Part shown: positions 49,368 through 58,571 of the stretch, piece by piece
How positions within the stretch are numbered: position 1 is the first letter of the stretch
How the letters are laid out: every line of letters starts with the position of its first letter
Origin: Archaeoglobus sp. UBA230
GTDB lineage: Archaea > Halobacteriota > Archaeoglobi > Archaeoglobales > Archaeoglobaceae
Direction of reading: 5' to 3'
DNA: 64,000 nt
Assembly (NCBI GenBank): GCA_002507545.1
Contig: DAVR01000022.1
Span: 1-64,000 of the forward strand
Program-made: the position numbers and the translations under genes
Notes under the pieces: model-generated
The model's database searches: none
What the model saw: only the letters and a program-made list of their open reading frames with translations
What the model was told of the DNA's origin: nothing

Positions 49368-51344
49368 ATGGATGTAAAGAAGGTTTGTATTCTTGGCGCT
49401 GGAGCAATGGGTAGCGGTATTGCTCAGGTGTGCGCTACCGCGGGCTACGAGGTTTGGGTAAGGGATATAAAGCAGGAATTCCTCGATAGAGGTAGGGCTG
49501 CAATTGAGAAGAACCTACAGAGAGCTGTGAGCAAGGGCAAGATGACCGAAGAGAAGGCAAAAGAGATTCTCGGTAGAATACATTTCACCCTCGAAATGGA
49601 AGAGGCTGTGAAAGACGCAAGTCTCGTCATTGAGGCTGTGCCGGAAATAATGGATTTAAAGAAGCAGGTTTTCGCAGAAGTTCAGCAGTATGCGAAGCCT
49701 GAGTGTATATTTGCGAGCAACACCTCTGGTTTGAGCATCACAGAACTCGGAAACTCAACCGACAGGCCAGAAAAGTTCCTCGGTTTACACTTCTTCAACC
49801 CACCACCAGTAATGGCTCTGGTTGAGGTAATAAAGGGTGAAAAGACGAGCGATGAGACGATAAAGTTCGGTGTCGAATTCGTAAAGAGTATCGGCAAGGT
49901 TCCTGTCGTAGTTAAGAAGGACATCGCAGGGTTCATTGTTAACAGAATTCTTGTGCCATACCTGGTTTTGGCAATTGATGATGTAGAGAAAGGAGTCGCT
50001 ACCAAAGAGGAAATTGATGCCACAATGGTGTATAAATACAGCTTCCCGATGGGTCCAATTGAACTGTCTGATTTTGTTGGACTGGACATTCTCTACCATG
50101 CAGGTCAGCAGTGGGACATCGTTCCGCCATCAAAGCTCCTTGCTGAGAAATTCGAGGCCAAAGAGCTTGGGATGAAAACAGGTAAGGGATTCTACGACTG
50201 GAGTGCAGGAAGACCAAAAATACCTCAGGAGCTGGCTGGGAAGTACGATGCATTAAGATTGATAGCTCCGATGGTCAACATCGCTGCCGACATTATCGCA
50301 ATGGATGTTGCAGAACCAAAGGATGTTGATACCGCAATGAAGCTCGGAACGAATATGCCAAAGGGTCCATGCGAGCTCGGTGACGAGATTGGCCTTGATG
50401 TTATTCTCTCAAAGGTCGAAGAGCTTTACAAGGAAAAGGGTTTCGAAATTCTAAAACCCTCCGAGTATCTCAAAAAGATGGTTGCCGAGGGCAAGCTTGG
50501 AGAGAGAAGCGGCGAAGGATTCTACAGCTATGGAAAGGGGGAAATGACCTTCAAGAATATTGAAATTCAGAAGGATGTTGAGAACAAGATTGCAAAAGTT
50601 GTTATAAACCGACCTCAGAGGCTGAACGCCCTTTCCCCGGAAACTCTTGATGAACTGTTCGAAGCATTCAGGATACTTGAGAAGGATGAGGATGTCAGGG
50701 TTGTCGTTGTGACTGGCGCGGGTGATAAGGCCTTCTCGGCTGGCTTCGATCTTCAGACTGCAATGCAGGACCCATCCGGGTTGGCTCCAGCAAACTCGAT
50801 GATGCTCGCAGCAAAGGGTCAGTGGGTCTTCACGCAGATAGAGAGATTTCCAAAACCTGTCATTGCCGCAATCAATGGATACGCCTTTGGCGGTGGATGT
50901 GAGCTTGCGATGGTATGTGACTTTAGGATCATGAAAAAAGGTGCGAAAATCGGTCTAACAGAACTTAGCCTCGCACTGATACCCGGATGGGGCGGAACTC
51001 AGAGACTTCCAAAACTCGTAGGGATGGCAAAGGCAAAGGAGATGATAATGCTTGCAAAAAGAATTGACGCTGATGAGGCTGAAAGGATTGGACTCGTAAA
51101 CAAAGCAGTTGAACCTGAGAAGTTTGAAGAAGAAGTTATGGCACTGGCAAAACAGCTTGCCGAAGGTCCACCAATAAGCCTGAGAGCAGCCAAGTACGCG
51201 ATCAACTTTGGCTATGAACTGCCTCCTGAGATCGGACAGGTTATAGAAGCCGCATACTTCGGAATTGCGACTTCAACCCAGGATGTAATGGAAGGTGTTT
51301 CAGCCTTCTTCCAGAGAAGGAAACCAGAGTTCAAAGGAAAGTAA
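49368..51344 (+). CDS. Fused 3-hydroxyacyl-CoA dehydrogenase / enoyl-CoA hydratase
   Basis: This bifunctional beta-oxidation enzyme hydrates enoyl-CoA and oxidises the 3-hydroxyacyl-CoA with NAD+. Residues 1-385 are the dehydrogenase: NAD loop CILGAGAMGSGIAQVCA, SNTSGLSITEL, HFFNPPPVMALVEV with the catalytic His, and KDIAGFIVNRIL. Residues about 400-658 are a crotonase: NRPQRLNALSPETLDEL, GAGDKAFSAGFDL, and GYAFGGGCELAMVCDFRI with an oxyanion hole. The order is dehydrogenase first, as in archaeal proteins. Both active sites look intact. Confidence 0.95.
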   Translation: MDVKKVCILGAGAMGSGIAQVCATAGYEVWVRDIKQEFLDRGRAAIEKNLQRAVSKGKMTEEKAKEILGRIHFTLEMEEAVKDASLVIEAVPEIMDLKKQVFAEVQQYAKPECIFASNTSGLSITELGNSTDRPEKFLGLHFFNPPPVMALVEVIKGEKTSDETIKFGVEFVKSIGKVPVVVKKDIAGFIVNRILVPYLVLAIDDVEKGVATKEEIDATMVYKYSFPMGPIELSDFVGLDILYHAGQQWDIVPPSKLLAEKFEAKELGMKTGKGFYDWSAGRPKIPQELAGKYDALRLIAPMVNIAADIIAMDVAEPKDVDTAMKLGTNMPKGPCELGDEIGLDVILSKVEELYKEKGFEILKPSEYLKKMVAEGKLGERSGEGFYSYGKGEMTFKNIEIQKDVENKIAKVVINRPQRLNALSPETLDELFEAFRILEKDEDVRVVVVTGAGDKAFSAGFDLQTAMQDPSGLAPANSMMLAAKGQWVFTQIERFPKPVIAAINGYAFGGGCELAMVCDFRIMKKGAKIGLTELSLALIPGWGGTQRLPKLVGMAKAKEMIMLAKRIDADEAERIGLVNKAVEPEKFEEEVMALAKQLAEGPPISLRAAKYAINFGYELPPEIGQVIEAAYFGIATSTQDVMEGVSAFFQRRKPEFKGK

Positions 51345-51356
51345 AATTTTCTCCCT

Positions 51357-51419
51357 TAAATTTTTAAAAATAGGAAGTTTTTTATTCAGGCTTTGTCATG
51401 ATGGGCTGGAGGTGGTTGA
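51357..51419 (+). promoter_or_regulatory. Promoter and strong ribosome-binding site of etfBA
   Basis: TTTTTAAAAATA at 51361-51372 is a TATA-like box after the fused dehydrogenase stop. GGAGGTGG at 51408-51415 precedes ATG 51420 by 4 bases. The etfBA pair thus seems to have its own promoter as well as possible read-through from the thiolase operon. Confidence 0.45.
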
Positions 51420-52163
51420 ATGAAAATTATAGTGCTTGCAAAACACGCCCCCGACCCGGAATCGGAGATTAGTGTTGCGAGCGATGGCAAAAGCGTCAGC
51501 CAGAGCGGGCTTGTTTATGATATAAACGACTGGGATAGATATGCAGTAGAGGAGGCAATAAGAATAAAAGAGGACAAGGGCGGAGAGGTTGTTGTAGTGG
51601 GTGTTGGAACCAACTGCGATGATACGCTGAGAAAGTGCCTTGCAATGGGAGCAGATAGAGCGATAAAAATCCCAGTTGATACATCCTTTGACGCCTACAC
51701 GACTGCAGAAGTTATAAAAGAGGCAATAAAGGATGAGCAGTTTGATATGATTTTTGCAGGTTTAATGAGTCAAGACTTGAACAATGCACAGGTCGGTGTT
51801 TTGCTGGCTGCAATGTTAGACCTTCCTGTAGCAACGGCAGCAACCGAGCTTAAGGTTGAGGATGGAAAGGTAATCGCAAGGAGAGAACTGGAAGGTGGAT
51901 ATCTTGAAGAGGTAGAACTTCCAACTCCCTGTGTCATTACCATCCAGAGCGGTATAAACGAGCCAAGATACGTTTCAATCATGGGTATCAAGAGGGCAAA
52001 GTCGAAGGAGATGAAAGAGGTCAGCGTTTCTCCGAGCATTTCAACACTTGAAATCGAAAAAATGTATCTGCCACCCGTCAAGAAGGCGGAGATGATTGAG
52101 GGTGATCCATCACAGGTAGCCGAGAAGCTTATTGAGATTCTGAAAGAGAGGGGGTTGATATAA
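51420..52163 (+). CDS. etfB: Electron transfer flavoprotein, beta subunit
   Basis: EtfB binds AMP or FAD and contacts acyl-CoA dehydrogenases. The 247 residues show the family pattern: VLAKHAPDPESEI, NDWDRYAVEEAIRIKE, CLAMGADRAIKI, FAGLMSQDLNNAQVGVLLAAML, and the C-terminal IMGIKRAKSKEM helix. It overlaps etfA by 1 base (TAATG-type junction), so the subunits are made in equal amounts. With the preceding beta-oxidation genes it would carry electrons from acyl-CoA dehydrogenation to the membrane. Confidence 0.94.
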   Translation: MKIIVLAKHAPDPESEISVASDGKSVSQSGLVYDINDWDRYAVEEAIRIKEDKGGEVVVVGVGTNCDDTLRKCLAMGADRAIKIPVDTSFDAYTTAEVIKEAIKDEQFDMIFAGLMSQDLNNAQVGVLLAAMLDLPVATAATELKVEDGKVIARRELEGGYLEEVELPTPCVITIQSGINEPRYVSIMGIKRAKSKEMKEVSVSPSISTLEIEKMYLPPVKKAEMIEGDPSQVAEKLIEILKERGLI

Positions 52164-53119
52164 TGAAGGTGTTCTGTGTTGCTGAATATAGATTTGACGA
52201 GCTTAACCCGCTCAGCATCGAGCTACTCAACCTTGCCAACCAAATCAAGGGTGATGGTAGCAGCGAGGCTGTCGTGATTGGTAAAGATGTTGGCAAATAT
52301 GCCGAGGAGCTTGCAAAGTATGCAGACAAGGTCTGGAAGGTTGAGGATGACAGCCTCGAGAACTACACACCCGACCTCTATGTTGATGTTCTGTTGCAGC
52401 TCATTGAGAGAGAGAAACCGGATATTATTCTCGTTGGCAATACTGCTCAGGGTGGAGAATTTGCCCCCTACCTTGCTGCAAAGCTCAATGCTCCGATTGC
52501 CACAGATGTTGTAGCAGTAGATGTGAGCGATGGTGTTAAGGCGTCAAGGTATCTCATGCAGGGTAAGCTTATGGTTGATCTGAAGCTCAAATCAACACCC
52601 TGTGTTCTGACAATCAGACAGGGTGTGTTCAAAGAAGGGACTGAAGTTGGTGGAGAAATCGTTGACGCCGGAATCAAACCATCCAGAGAATCAAAGAGGA
52701 AATTTGTCAGCTACATTGAACCAGAAGTTGGAGAAGTTGACATTGCACAGGCTGATATAATCGTCTCGGTCGGCAGGGGCATTGAGGATGAGTCCAACAT
52801 AGAGCTGGCAGAGGAGCTTGCTGATCTGTTGGGTGGCGTTGTGGCTGGAAGCAGACCGGTAATTGATAACGGATGGTTGCCAAAGGATAGACAGGTCGGT
52901 ATTTCAGGAAAGGTCGTTAAACCCAAACTATACCTTGCTCTCGGTATCAGCGGTGCCTTCCAGCACGTCATGGGCATGAAAGATAGTGAGCTAATCATCG
53001 CCGTAAACAAGGATCCAGAAGCGCCTATATTCGGAGTTGCACATTACGGAGTTGTAGCAGATTTGTTTGACGTTGTTCCTGAGCTGATCGAGAAGTTGAA
53101 GGAGATAAAAGGAGCCTAA
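52163..53119 (+). CDS. etfA: Electron transfer flavoprotein, alpha subunit
   Basis: EtfA carries the FAD that shuttles electrons to a quinone oxidoreductase. The 318 residues comprise the N-terminal domain (VFCVAEYRFDEL; ILVGNTAQGGEFAPYLAAKL; ATDVVAVDV) and the C-terminal FAD domain with GRGIEDESNIELAEELADLLGG, GSRPVIDNGWLPKDRQVG, ALGISGAFQHVMGMK and INKDPEAPIF-type (VNKDPEAPIFGVAHYGVVADL). All FAD contacts are present. It immediately follows etfB. Confidence 0.95.
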   Translation: MKVFCVAEYRFDELNPLSIELLNLANQIKGDGSSEAVVIGKDVGKYAEELAKYADKVWKVEDDSLENYTPDLYVDVLLQLIEREKPDIILVGNTAQGGEFAPYLAAKLNAPIATDVVAVDVSDGVKASRYLMQGKLMVDLKLKSTPCVLTIRQGVFKEGTEVGGEIVDAGIKPSRESKRKFVSYIEPEVGEVDIAQADIIVSVGRGIEDESNIELAEELADLLGGVVAGSRPVIDNGWLPKDRQVGISGKVVKPKLYLALGISGAFQHVMGMKDSELIIAVNKDPEAPIFGVAHYGVVADLFDVVPELIEKLKEIKGA

Positions 53120-53156
53120 GTCTCCCCTTAAATTTATTCTTATTTTTAAAAAGATT

Positions 53157-53252
53157 TTAAGCCAACCGTAACTGCAACAACAGAAGAACCAGAGTGCCAA
53201 CTGACAAAATGAGAACGTCTTTTATCTCGATAACCGGTTTGGCCTCTGGCAT
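53157..53252 (-). CDS. 31-residue single-helix membrane protein (short ORF)
   Basis: ATG 53252 is preceded by AGGTG at a normal distance and opens a 31-codon frame ending TAA at 53157-53159. The product has a polar start (MPEAKPVIEIKD) and then one membrane helix (about 13-29: VLILSVGTLVLLLLQL). A well-placed ribosome-binding site and clear membrane helix support translation, though the ORF is short. It lies between etfA and the dsr operon, divergent from dsrO, in an otherwise gene-free 350-base region. It could be a small subunit of a membrane complex. Confidence 0.4.
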   Translation of the reverse strand: MPEAKPVIEIKDVLILSVGTLVLLLLQLRLA

Positions 53253-53385
53253 GATTTTTCACCTAATATTAATAGGGTCTCATTGTATTTAAACTTTTTT
53301 CCTATAAATAAATGAAAATATTGTAATTATCATTATAATGAAATTTCTCCCCCAACATTTCATCCGGAAAATCTGAGGTTAAAAA

Positions 53386-53476
53386 ACAAAAGGTTAATAT
53401 AAGCCCAATATACTCCCCACTGGGAAATTAGAGACGTAATCCATTGGAATAAAACATGAAATCTGGAGGAATAAAC
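53386..53476 (+). promoter_or_regulatory. Promoter and leader of the dsrOPMKJ operon
   Basis: AAAAGGTTAATATAAGC at 53388-53404 is a BRE/TATA-like element about 75 bases before ATG 53477, leaving a leader of roughly 45-50 bases. TCTGGAGGAATAAAC at 53462-53476 is a strong ribosome-binding site immediately before the start, which decides for ATG 53477 over ATG 53456. Confidence 0.55.
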
Positions 53477-54283
53477 ATGATGTCGAGACGTAAATTTCTG
53501 ATACTAACCGGAGCAGTTGCAGCAGGAACTATTTTACCAACGCAAATTTCTGCAAAAACACAGTTCGTAGAGGCGGCAGAAGAAATAGAGGCAAAAAGGC
53601 GGTGGGGCATGGCTGTTGACGTTGCCAAGTGCACTGAGTGCATGGAAGAGTTGATAGCCAAAACAGGAAATGAAAAAGTAAAACCACCATGTGTTGTCGC
53701 ATGTGACAAGGAGAACAACGTTCCAGAGTTCAAGGAGAAAAGGTTTGATCCGCAGTGGATGAGGATAGCCAAACTAAAGCTGGAAAAGCCAGTAAACGCA
53801 AAGGAATTCTACATTCCGCTTCTCTGCAACCACTGCGAGTATCCACCATGTGTTCAAGTCTGCCTGACTAAAGCCAGCTTCAAGAGACCTGATGGGATTG
53901 TAGAGATTGATATGCACCGCTGCATTGGTTGCAGATACTGCATGATAGCCTGCCCATACGGGGCGAGAAGTTTCAACTTTCTTGATCCAAGAGAGGGGCT
54001 TGAGGAGATCAATCCAAAGGTTCAGATGAGAACCGAGGGTGTGGTTGAGAAGTGCACCTTCTGTGTACACAGGGTTGATGAAGCGATTGCAAAGGGAGAA
54101 GAGCCTGTTCCAGCTTGCGTTGAAGCGTGTCACAAATTTGGGAAAGGAGCACTGGTTTTCGGTAATGTAAAAGACCCGAACAGCGAAATTGCAAAGATTC
54201 TGAGAGAAAACATGCCCGTGCAGCTAAGAGCAAACCTCGGAACTGATCCGCACGTTTTCTATCTCAAACTTGGAGGTGAGTAA
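53477..54283 (+). CDS. dsrO: DsrO/HmeA: Tat-exported 4Fe-4S ferredoxin subunit
   Basis: DsrO is the extracytoplasmic Fe-S subunit of the DsrMKJOP complex (Hme in Archaeoglobus). The 268-residue product starts with a Tat signal peptide (MSRRKFLILTGAVAAGTILP) cleaved near ISAKT. Cysteine clusters follow: CTECMEE, then CNHCEYPPCVQVCLTK, CIGCRYCMIACPYGA, and CTFCVHRV with CVEACH, enough for several 4Fe-4S clusters. It is the first gene of the O-P-M-K-J operon and ends one base before dsrP. Confidence 0.95.
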   Translation: MMSRRKFLILTGAVAAGTILPTQISAKTQFVEAAEEIEAKRRWGMAVDVAKCTECMEELIAKTGNEKVKPPCVVACDKENNVPEFKEKRFDPQWMRIAKLKLEKPVNAKEFYIPLLCNHCEYPPCVQVCLTKASFKRPDGIVEIDMHRCIGCRYCMIACPYGARSFNFLDPREGLEEINPKVQMRTEGVVEKCTFCVHRVDEAIAKGEEPVPACVEACHKFGKGALVFGNVKDPNSEIAKILRENMPVQLRANLGTDPHVFYLKLGGE

Positions 54284-55474
54284 ATGGCGGTGGAATTCAA
54301 GAAAATTGAGGGTGACTCAATTCAGTACATTGCCTTAGTCATAATCCTTGCAGTTGTTACCGGTGCGGGTTTTTATGCTTATGTTCTCGACCATGAAATC
54401 GGGGGGCTTAACGGACTGAGCAACAGAGTGCCTTGGGGTATAGTCAACGCTGGAATCCCCTACTTCATTGGTCTGAGTGCAGGCTCGTTGATAGTCTCTG
54501 CTCTGGCTGGAGTTTTTAACATTAAAAAGTACAAAGTCTTCAGCAGGATTGCTGCATACATGGCAGCAGCTTGGATCATTGCTGCAATTCTGAGCATCGC
54601 ACTCGATATTGGAAAGCTATACCATTTCATGAATGCAGTCAAATACTTCAACCCGACTTCAATCTTCTCGTGGAATGCCTTTCTGTATTCAAGCTATTTC
54701 GTAATCTGCTCAATTTACCTGCTGGTTCAGTTTGAGGAAATGGAGAGAGCTACAAGGTTCATGGCAGGCTTGGCTGTTTTCTGGGCAGTTCTGGTTCACA
54801 GCGGTACTGGAGCAATCTACAGCTTTATGTATTCCAAAGAGCTTTACCATTCTGCATTGACACCACCAATGTTCATCGTCTGTGCCATAACTTCAGGTCT
54901 TGGTCTATTGTTGGCAACCCTCTACTTCACCTTCAAGTTCACAAACAGAGAATTAGACCCATCTCTCATCAGAGGTCTTGGCTTGATCTTTGCGGGGCTT
55001 ATGATGGTTCTGGGCTACTTCCTCGCCGTTGAAGGGCTGGAGAAGGGCTACATCCCTGGACTTCACAAGGCGGTTCAATTTGTATTCCTCAATCCCGGAA
55101 CCGGAGTTTTCTGGAGTTTCTGGCTGCTCGTCGTGTTTGGTATCGCAATCCCAACGATAATAATACTCTATCCCAAAACCGGCTACGACCTCCGCTGGAT
55201 TTCAGTAGCAGGTATCCTCCACGCTGCATTGGTGTTCGCAGAGAGGTTCTACCTCATCATTCCGGGACAGGTTTTCCCGGAAGAGTATCTCCCCGGTTAT
55301 GAACTTGAATCTCTCCACACCCTCGAAGGCTACGTTGTTTCCTACACACCAACAATATTCGAGTGGCTTCAGATAATCGGACTGATTGCCATGGTTTATC
55401 TGATTTTCGTGGTTGGAGTTAAACTGTTCGCACTGATTCCTGAAAGGGCAGTCGAGGAGGTGGTAGAAGAATGA
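54284..55474 (+). CDS. dsrP: DsrP/HmeB: NrfD-type integral membrane subunit
   Basis: The 396 residues form about ten membrane helices of the NrfD/PsrC type, which exchange electrons with menaquinol. Recognisable segments are VPWGIVNAGIPYFIGLSAGSLIVSAL near 46-70, a HSGTGAIYSFM stretch near 170, and FAERFYLIIPGQVFPEEYLPGY near 325-345. It follows dsrO directly, making the pair an Fe-S/NrfD module, and overlaps dsrM by 4 bases (ATGA). Confidence 0.93.
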   Translation: MAVEFKKIEGDSIQYIALVIILAVVTGAGFYAYVLDHEIGGLNGLSNRVPWGIVNAGIPYFIGLSAGSLIVSALAGVFNIKKYKVFSRIAAYMAAAWIIAAILSIALDIGKLYHFMNAVKYFNPTSIFSWNAFLYSSYFVICSIYLLVQFEEMERATRFMAGLAVFWAVLVHSGTGAIYSFMYSKELYHSALTPPMFIVCAITSGLGLLLATLYFTFKFTNRELDPSLIRGLGLIFAGLMMVLGYFLAVEGLEKGYIPGLHKAVQFVFLNPGTGVFWSFWLLVVFGIAIPTIIILYPKTGYDLRWISVAGILHAALVFAERFYLIIPGQVFPEEYLPGYELESLHTLEGYVVSYTPTIFEWLQIIGLIAMVYLIFVVGVKLFALIPERAVEEVVEE

Positions 55475-56472
55475 TAGGAGTGATATTCGGTGTCATTGTG
55501 CCATACATCGCCGTCGCGATATTCGTCGCGGGAGTTGTCTACAGATTTGTCAATTGGGCGAACAGTGCCGTGCCGCTAAAGATACCTACCACAGGAGGAC
55601 AGCAGAAATCCTTTCCTTTCATAAAAAGAACGATCTACGACAGGTTCGATTCCCCTTACACATGGTGGGAAACTGTTGGAAGAATGATCCTTGAGATATT
55701 TATGTTCCGAAGCCTGCTAAAGAATACGCGGTATTACCTCGACAGAGCCTCTCAGAAGGATGCGCGCTGGCTCTGGCTTTTTGCAATCCTCTTCCACTAC
55801 TCACTGCTCCTCGTACTTATCAGGCACTCAAGGTTTTTCCTTCAACCTGTTCCAGAATTCGTAGAGATGCTTAGCGAGATTGAAGCATTCAAAGGTGTGT
55901 TTATCCCATCAGTGTACATCTCAGGCCTTGCAATAGTCGCAGGATTGTTTTTACTATGGCTCAGGAGAATTTTTCTATCAAGAGAGAGAACTCTCAGTCT
56001 TCCAAGCGACCACTTCGCCTTAATTCTGCTTCTCGCCATAACGATTAGCGGAAACATTATGAGATACTTCTTCAAGGCAGACCTTGCAGCGGTCAAAGAG
56101 TTGCTGATGAACCTGATGGTTTTCAATGTCGGAAAGGCTGCTGCAATTGCTGACAGCATTGAACCGATCTTCTATATCCACTTCGCTCTTGCAAGTTTCC
56201 TTCTCGCCTATTTCCCCTTCAGCAAACTAATGCATGCTGGAGGTGTTCTCTTCACACCAACAAGAAACATGCCTAACGACAACAGAGCAAAGAGGCACAT
56301 AAATCCGTGGGATAGCGATCCTTCAGTGCCGATACTGACAAAGGGAATTACGGTGAGTGGTATGACCTTCACTTCAAAGAAGCTTGACTGGGACACTTAC
56401 TACAGCATGTACACCGATCAGCTTGACGAAATTGCAGAAAGCGATTACAAGATAGTTCCCGAGGAATTGTGA
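55471..56472 (+). CDS. dsrM: DsrM/HmeC: membrane cytochrome b subunit
   Basis: The 333 residues match the NarI-type cytochrome b of the complex: about six membrane helices, with candidate haem-b histidines in FHYSLLLVLIRHSRFF near 110-125 and in the later helix containing FYIHFALASFLLAYFPFSKLMHAGG near 230-255. It would take electrons from menaquinol and pass them to DsrK. It overlaps dsrP at its start, and dsrK follows after 10 bases. Confidence 0.93.
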   Translation: MIGVIFGVIVPYIAVAIFVAGVVYRFVNWANSAVPLKIPTTGGQQKSFPFIKRTIYDRFDSPYTWWETVGRMILEIFMFRSLLKNTRYYLDRASQKDARWLWLFAILFHYSLLLVLIRHSRFFLQPVPEFVEMLSEIEAFKGVFIPSVYISGLAIVAGLFLLWLRRIFLSRERTLSLPSDHFALILLLAITISGNIMRYFFKADLAAVKELLMNLMVFNVGKAAAIADSIEPIFYIHFALASFLLAYFPFSKLMHAGGVLFTPTRNMPNDNRAKRHINPWDSDPSVPILTKGITVSGMTFTSKKLDWDTYYSMYTDQLDEIAESDYKIVPEEL

Positions 56473-56482
56473 GGTGATTGTG

Positions 56483-58153
56483 ATGGAAGAAATGCCCGAA
56501 AAGATTGAGATAAGGCAAAGATTTCCAGAATGGAGAGAGATGCTCAAACCCGTTAAAGAACTTGAAGAGGGTAGGACAAGCTATCTTTCCACACCCAAGC
56601 AGGTAGATTCAGAATTCTTCAAAATGCCATTTGGTGACGTAGAAAGAGATCTCCATGATCTAAAACTGCCTGAAAACTGGAAGGAACTCTTCCTTGAGGC
56701 GATGAAAGACACTTTGGAGAAGAATAGAGCATTCAAGCTCTTCATGGATATCTGTGTTAGATGTGGAGCATGCGCCGATAAGTGTCACTACTACATAGGC
56801 ACAGGCGATCCTAAGAACATGCCAGTTGGGAGAGCTGAACTCATCAGATCTGTTTACAGAAGATACTTTACACCCTCAGGCAAAATATTTGGCGAATGGG
56901 CTGGAGCAAGGGAGCTCACCGAGGATGTGGTGAAGGAACTTTACTACTATGCTTATCAGTGTTCTCTCTGCAGAAGATGTAGTCTTTTCTGTCCCTATGG
57001 CATTGACACCGCAGAAATTGTCTGGTGGCTGAGAAGAATTCTGAGCAGAATTGGCTTGAATCAGAGGTTTATGACAATTTCAATTGAGGCGTCAGCGAGA
57101 ACTGGTAATCACCTTGGTCTACTTCCTGGAGGTATGGTAGGTGCCATACAGCAGGGACTTGAGGAGCTTAAGGATGTAACGGGTTTTGACTTGCATACGT
57201 ATATCAACAAGAAGGGGGCAGATGTACTCTTTGTCGCCCCTTCCGCAGATTACTTCGCCACACCGCACTGGTTCGTTATGCTCGGCTATCTTTTGCTCTT
57301 CAACGAGCTGGAAGAGAAATACGGATTAACAATTACATGGTCAACGTATGCGAGTGAAGGAGGTAACTTTGGTACATTCCACAGCTATGAGGCTGCACAA
57401 CTGCTCAACTCCAAAATCTACAAGGAGGCTGAGAGGCTTGGAGTTAGCTTTATCATTGGAGGAGAGTGCGGGCACATGTGGAGAGATAAACACCAGTTCA
57501 TCAACACCATGAATAATCCGCCAAAGAACGAAGAGTGGAAGAAGTTCTGGGAGAATCCAGACTTAGGCGAGCTTGCTGAAGGATTGAGAGGGATAAGATT
57601 TGACAGTTATGCCTCAGGTGAACATGGATGGATACACATCCTTGAGTTCACAGCTGCACTAATCGAGCATAATAAAATAACCATTGACAAAAGCAGAAAT
57701 GACCACTGGACAGCAACATACCACGACCCGTGCAATGTTGCGAGAGGAATGGGTATGGTCGAGGAGCCAAGATACGTCTTGAGAAATGTCATGAACAAGT
57801 TCTATGACATGCCGGAGCACACGATAAAGGACAAGACCTACTGCTGTGGTGCTGGAGGAGGTATGCTTGCTGACGAGATTATGGATTTGAGAATGCGTGG
57901 AGTTATGCCAAGAATGATGGCAGTGAGGCACGTTTACAAGAAATACGGTGTGAACATACTCCTTACCCCTTGTGCCATTGACAAGGCTCAGTTCCCGCAT
58001 GCCCTCGAATACTGGAAGATACCAATTGAGGTCGGAGGACCAATGGAAATGGTCGGAAATGCTTTAGTTCTAACAGCGTTCGGTGAGAAACCTGAAGACA
58101 GGCAGTATGACCTGAGAGGTGAGCCACTGGGAGGTGAAGAAGATGTACAATAA
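56483..58153 (+). CDS. dsrK: DsrK/HmeD: HdrD-like Fe-S catalytic subunit
   Basis: DsrK resembles the catalytic subunit of heterodisulfide reductase and is thought to reduce the DsrC trisulfide on the cytoplasmic side. ATG 56483 follows GAGGTGA. The 556 residues have two 4Fe-4S motifs (CVRCGACADKCHYY near 90; CSLCRRCSLFCPYG near 160) and the CCG-type site (GGECGHMW near 325; HDPCNVARGMG near 418; YCCGAGGGM near 455; TPCAIDKAQ near 500). All cysteines expected for the noncubane cluster are present. It overlaps dsrJ by 11 bases. Confidence 0.95.
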   Translation: MEEMPEKIEIRQRFPEWREMLKPVKELEEGRTSYLSTPKQVDSEFFKMPFGDVERDLHDLKLPENWKELFLEAMKDTLEKNRAFKLFMDICVRCGACADKCHYYIGTGDPKNMPVGRAELIRSVYRRYFTPSGKIFGEWAGARELTEDVVKELYYYAYQCSLCRRCSLFCPYGIDTAEIVWWLRRILSRIGLNQRFMTISIEASARTGNHLGLLPGGMVGAIQQGLEELKDVTGFDLHTYINKKGADVLFVAPSADYFATPHWFVMLGYLLLFNELEEKYGLTITWSTYASEGGNFGTFHSYEAAQLLNSKIYKEAERLGVSFIIGGECGHMWRDKHQFINTMNNPPKNEEWKKFWENPDLGELAEGLRGIRFDSYASGEHGWIHILEFTAALIEHNKITIDKSRNDHWTATYHDPCNVARGMGMVEEPRYVLRNVMNKFYDMPEHTIKDKTYCCGAGGGMLADEIMDLRMRGVMPRMMAVRHVYKKYGVNILLTPCAIDKAQFPHALEYWKIPIEVGGPMEMVGNALVLTAFGEKPEDRQYDLRGEPLGGEEDVQ

Positions 58154-58571
58154 AAAGTACGTAATCCCGCTGATACTGATATTTCTCGTGGGATTTTTTA
58201 CACCCTACTGGTACAACGCAATGGCTGGAAGCTTCGGCTACGAACCTGAACTGAAAAAGCCAGCAGGCGAGTGTGTTGAGGATTCAAAGTGGATGGCAGC
58301 AAACCACATGCTACTGCTTCAGCAGTGGAGAACTCAGGCAATAAGGCATGGGGCAGAGGGAGGAAGAATCTACCACAGCTTTACGACCGGTGAAGAATAT
58401 CACGCTTCCACCAATACCTGCTGGAGCTGCCATGACAGCAAGGAAGAGTTTTGCGATCAGTGCCATGACTACGTGGGTATACATCCCGAGTGCTGGGACT
58501 GCCATTATACTCCCGATATCGAAAAACCACAGTACCAAGGGACTGACAGTCTCAGCAAGTTTTTCTCCTAA
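58143..58571 (+). CDS. dsrJ: DsrJ/HmeE: triheme cytochrome c
   Basis: From ATG 58143 the 142-residue product has an uncleaved membrane anchor (about 5-23) and three haem c motifs close together: CWSCH near residue 93, CDQCH near 103 and CWDCH near 117. It is the extracytoplasmic cytochrome of the complex. The ATG follows GGTGAAGA inside the end of dsrK. The operon order is O-P-M-K-J. Its 3' end overlaps the convergent UPF0282 gene by 4 bases. Confidence 0.94.
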   Translation: MYNKKYVIPLILIFLVGFFTPYWYNAMAGSFGYEPELKKPAGECVEDSKWMAANHMLLLQQWRTQAIRHGAEGGRIYHSFTTGEEYHASTNTCWSCHDSKEEFCDQCHDYVGIHPECWDCHYTPDIEKPQYQGTDSLSKFFS

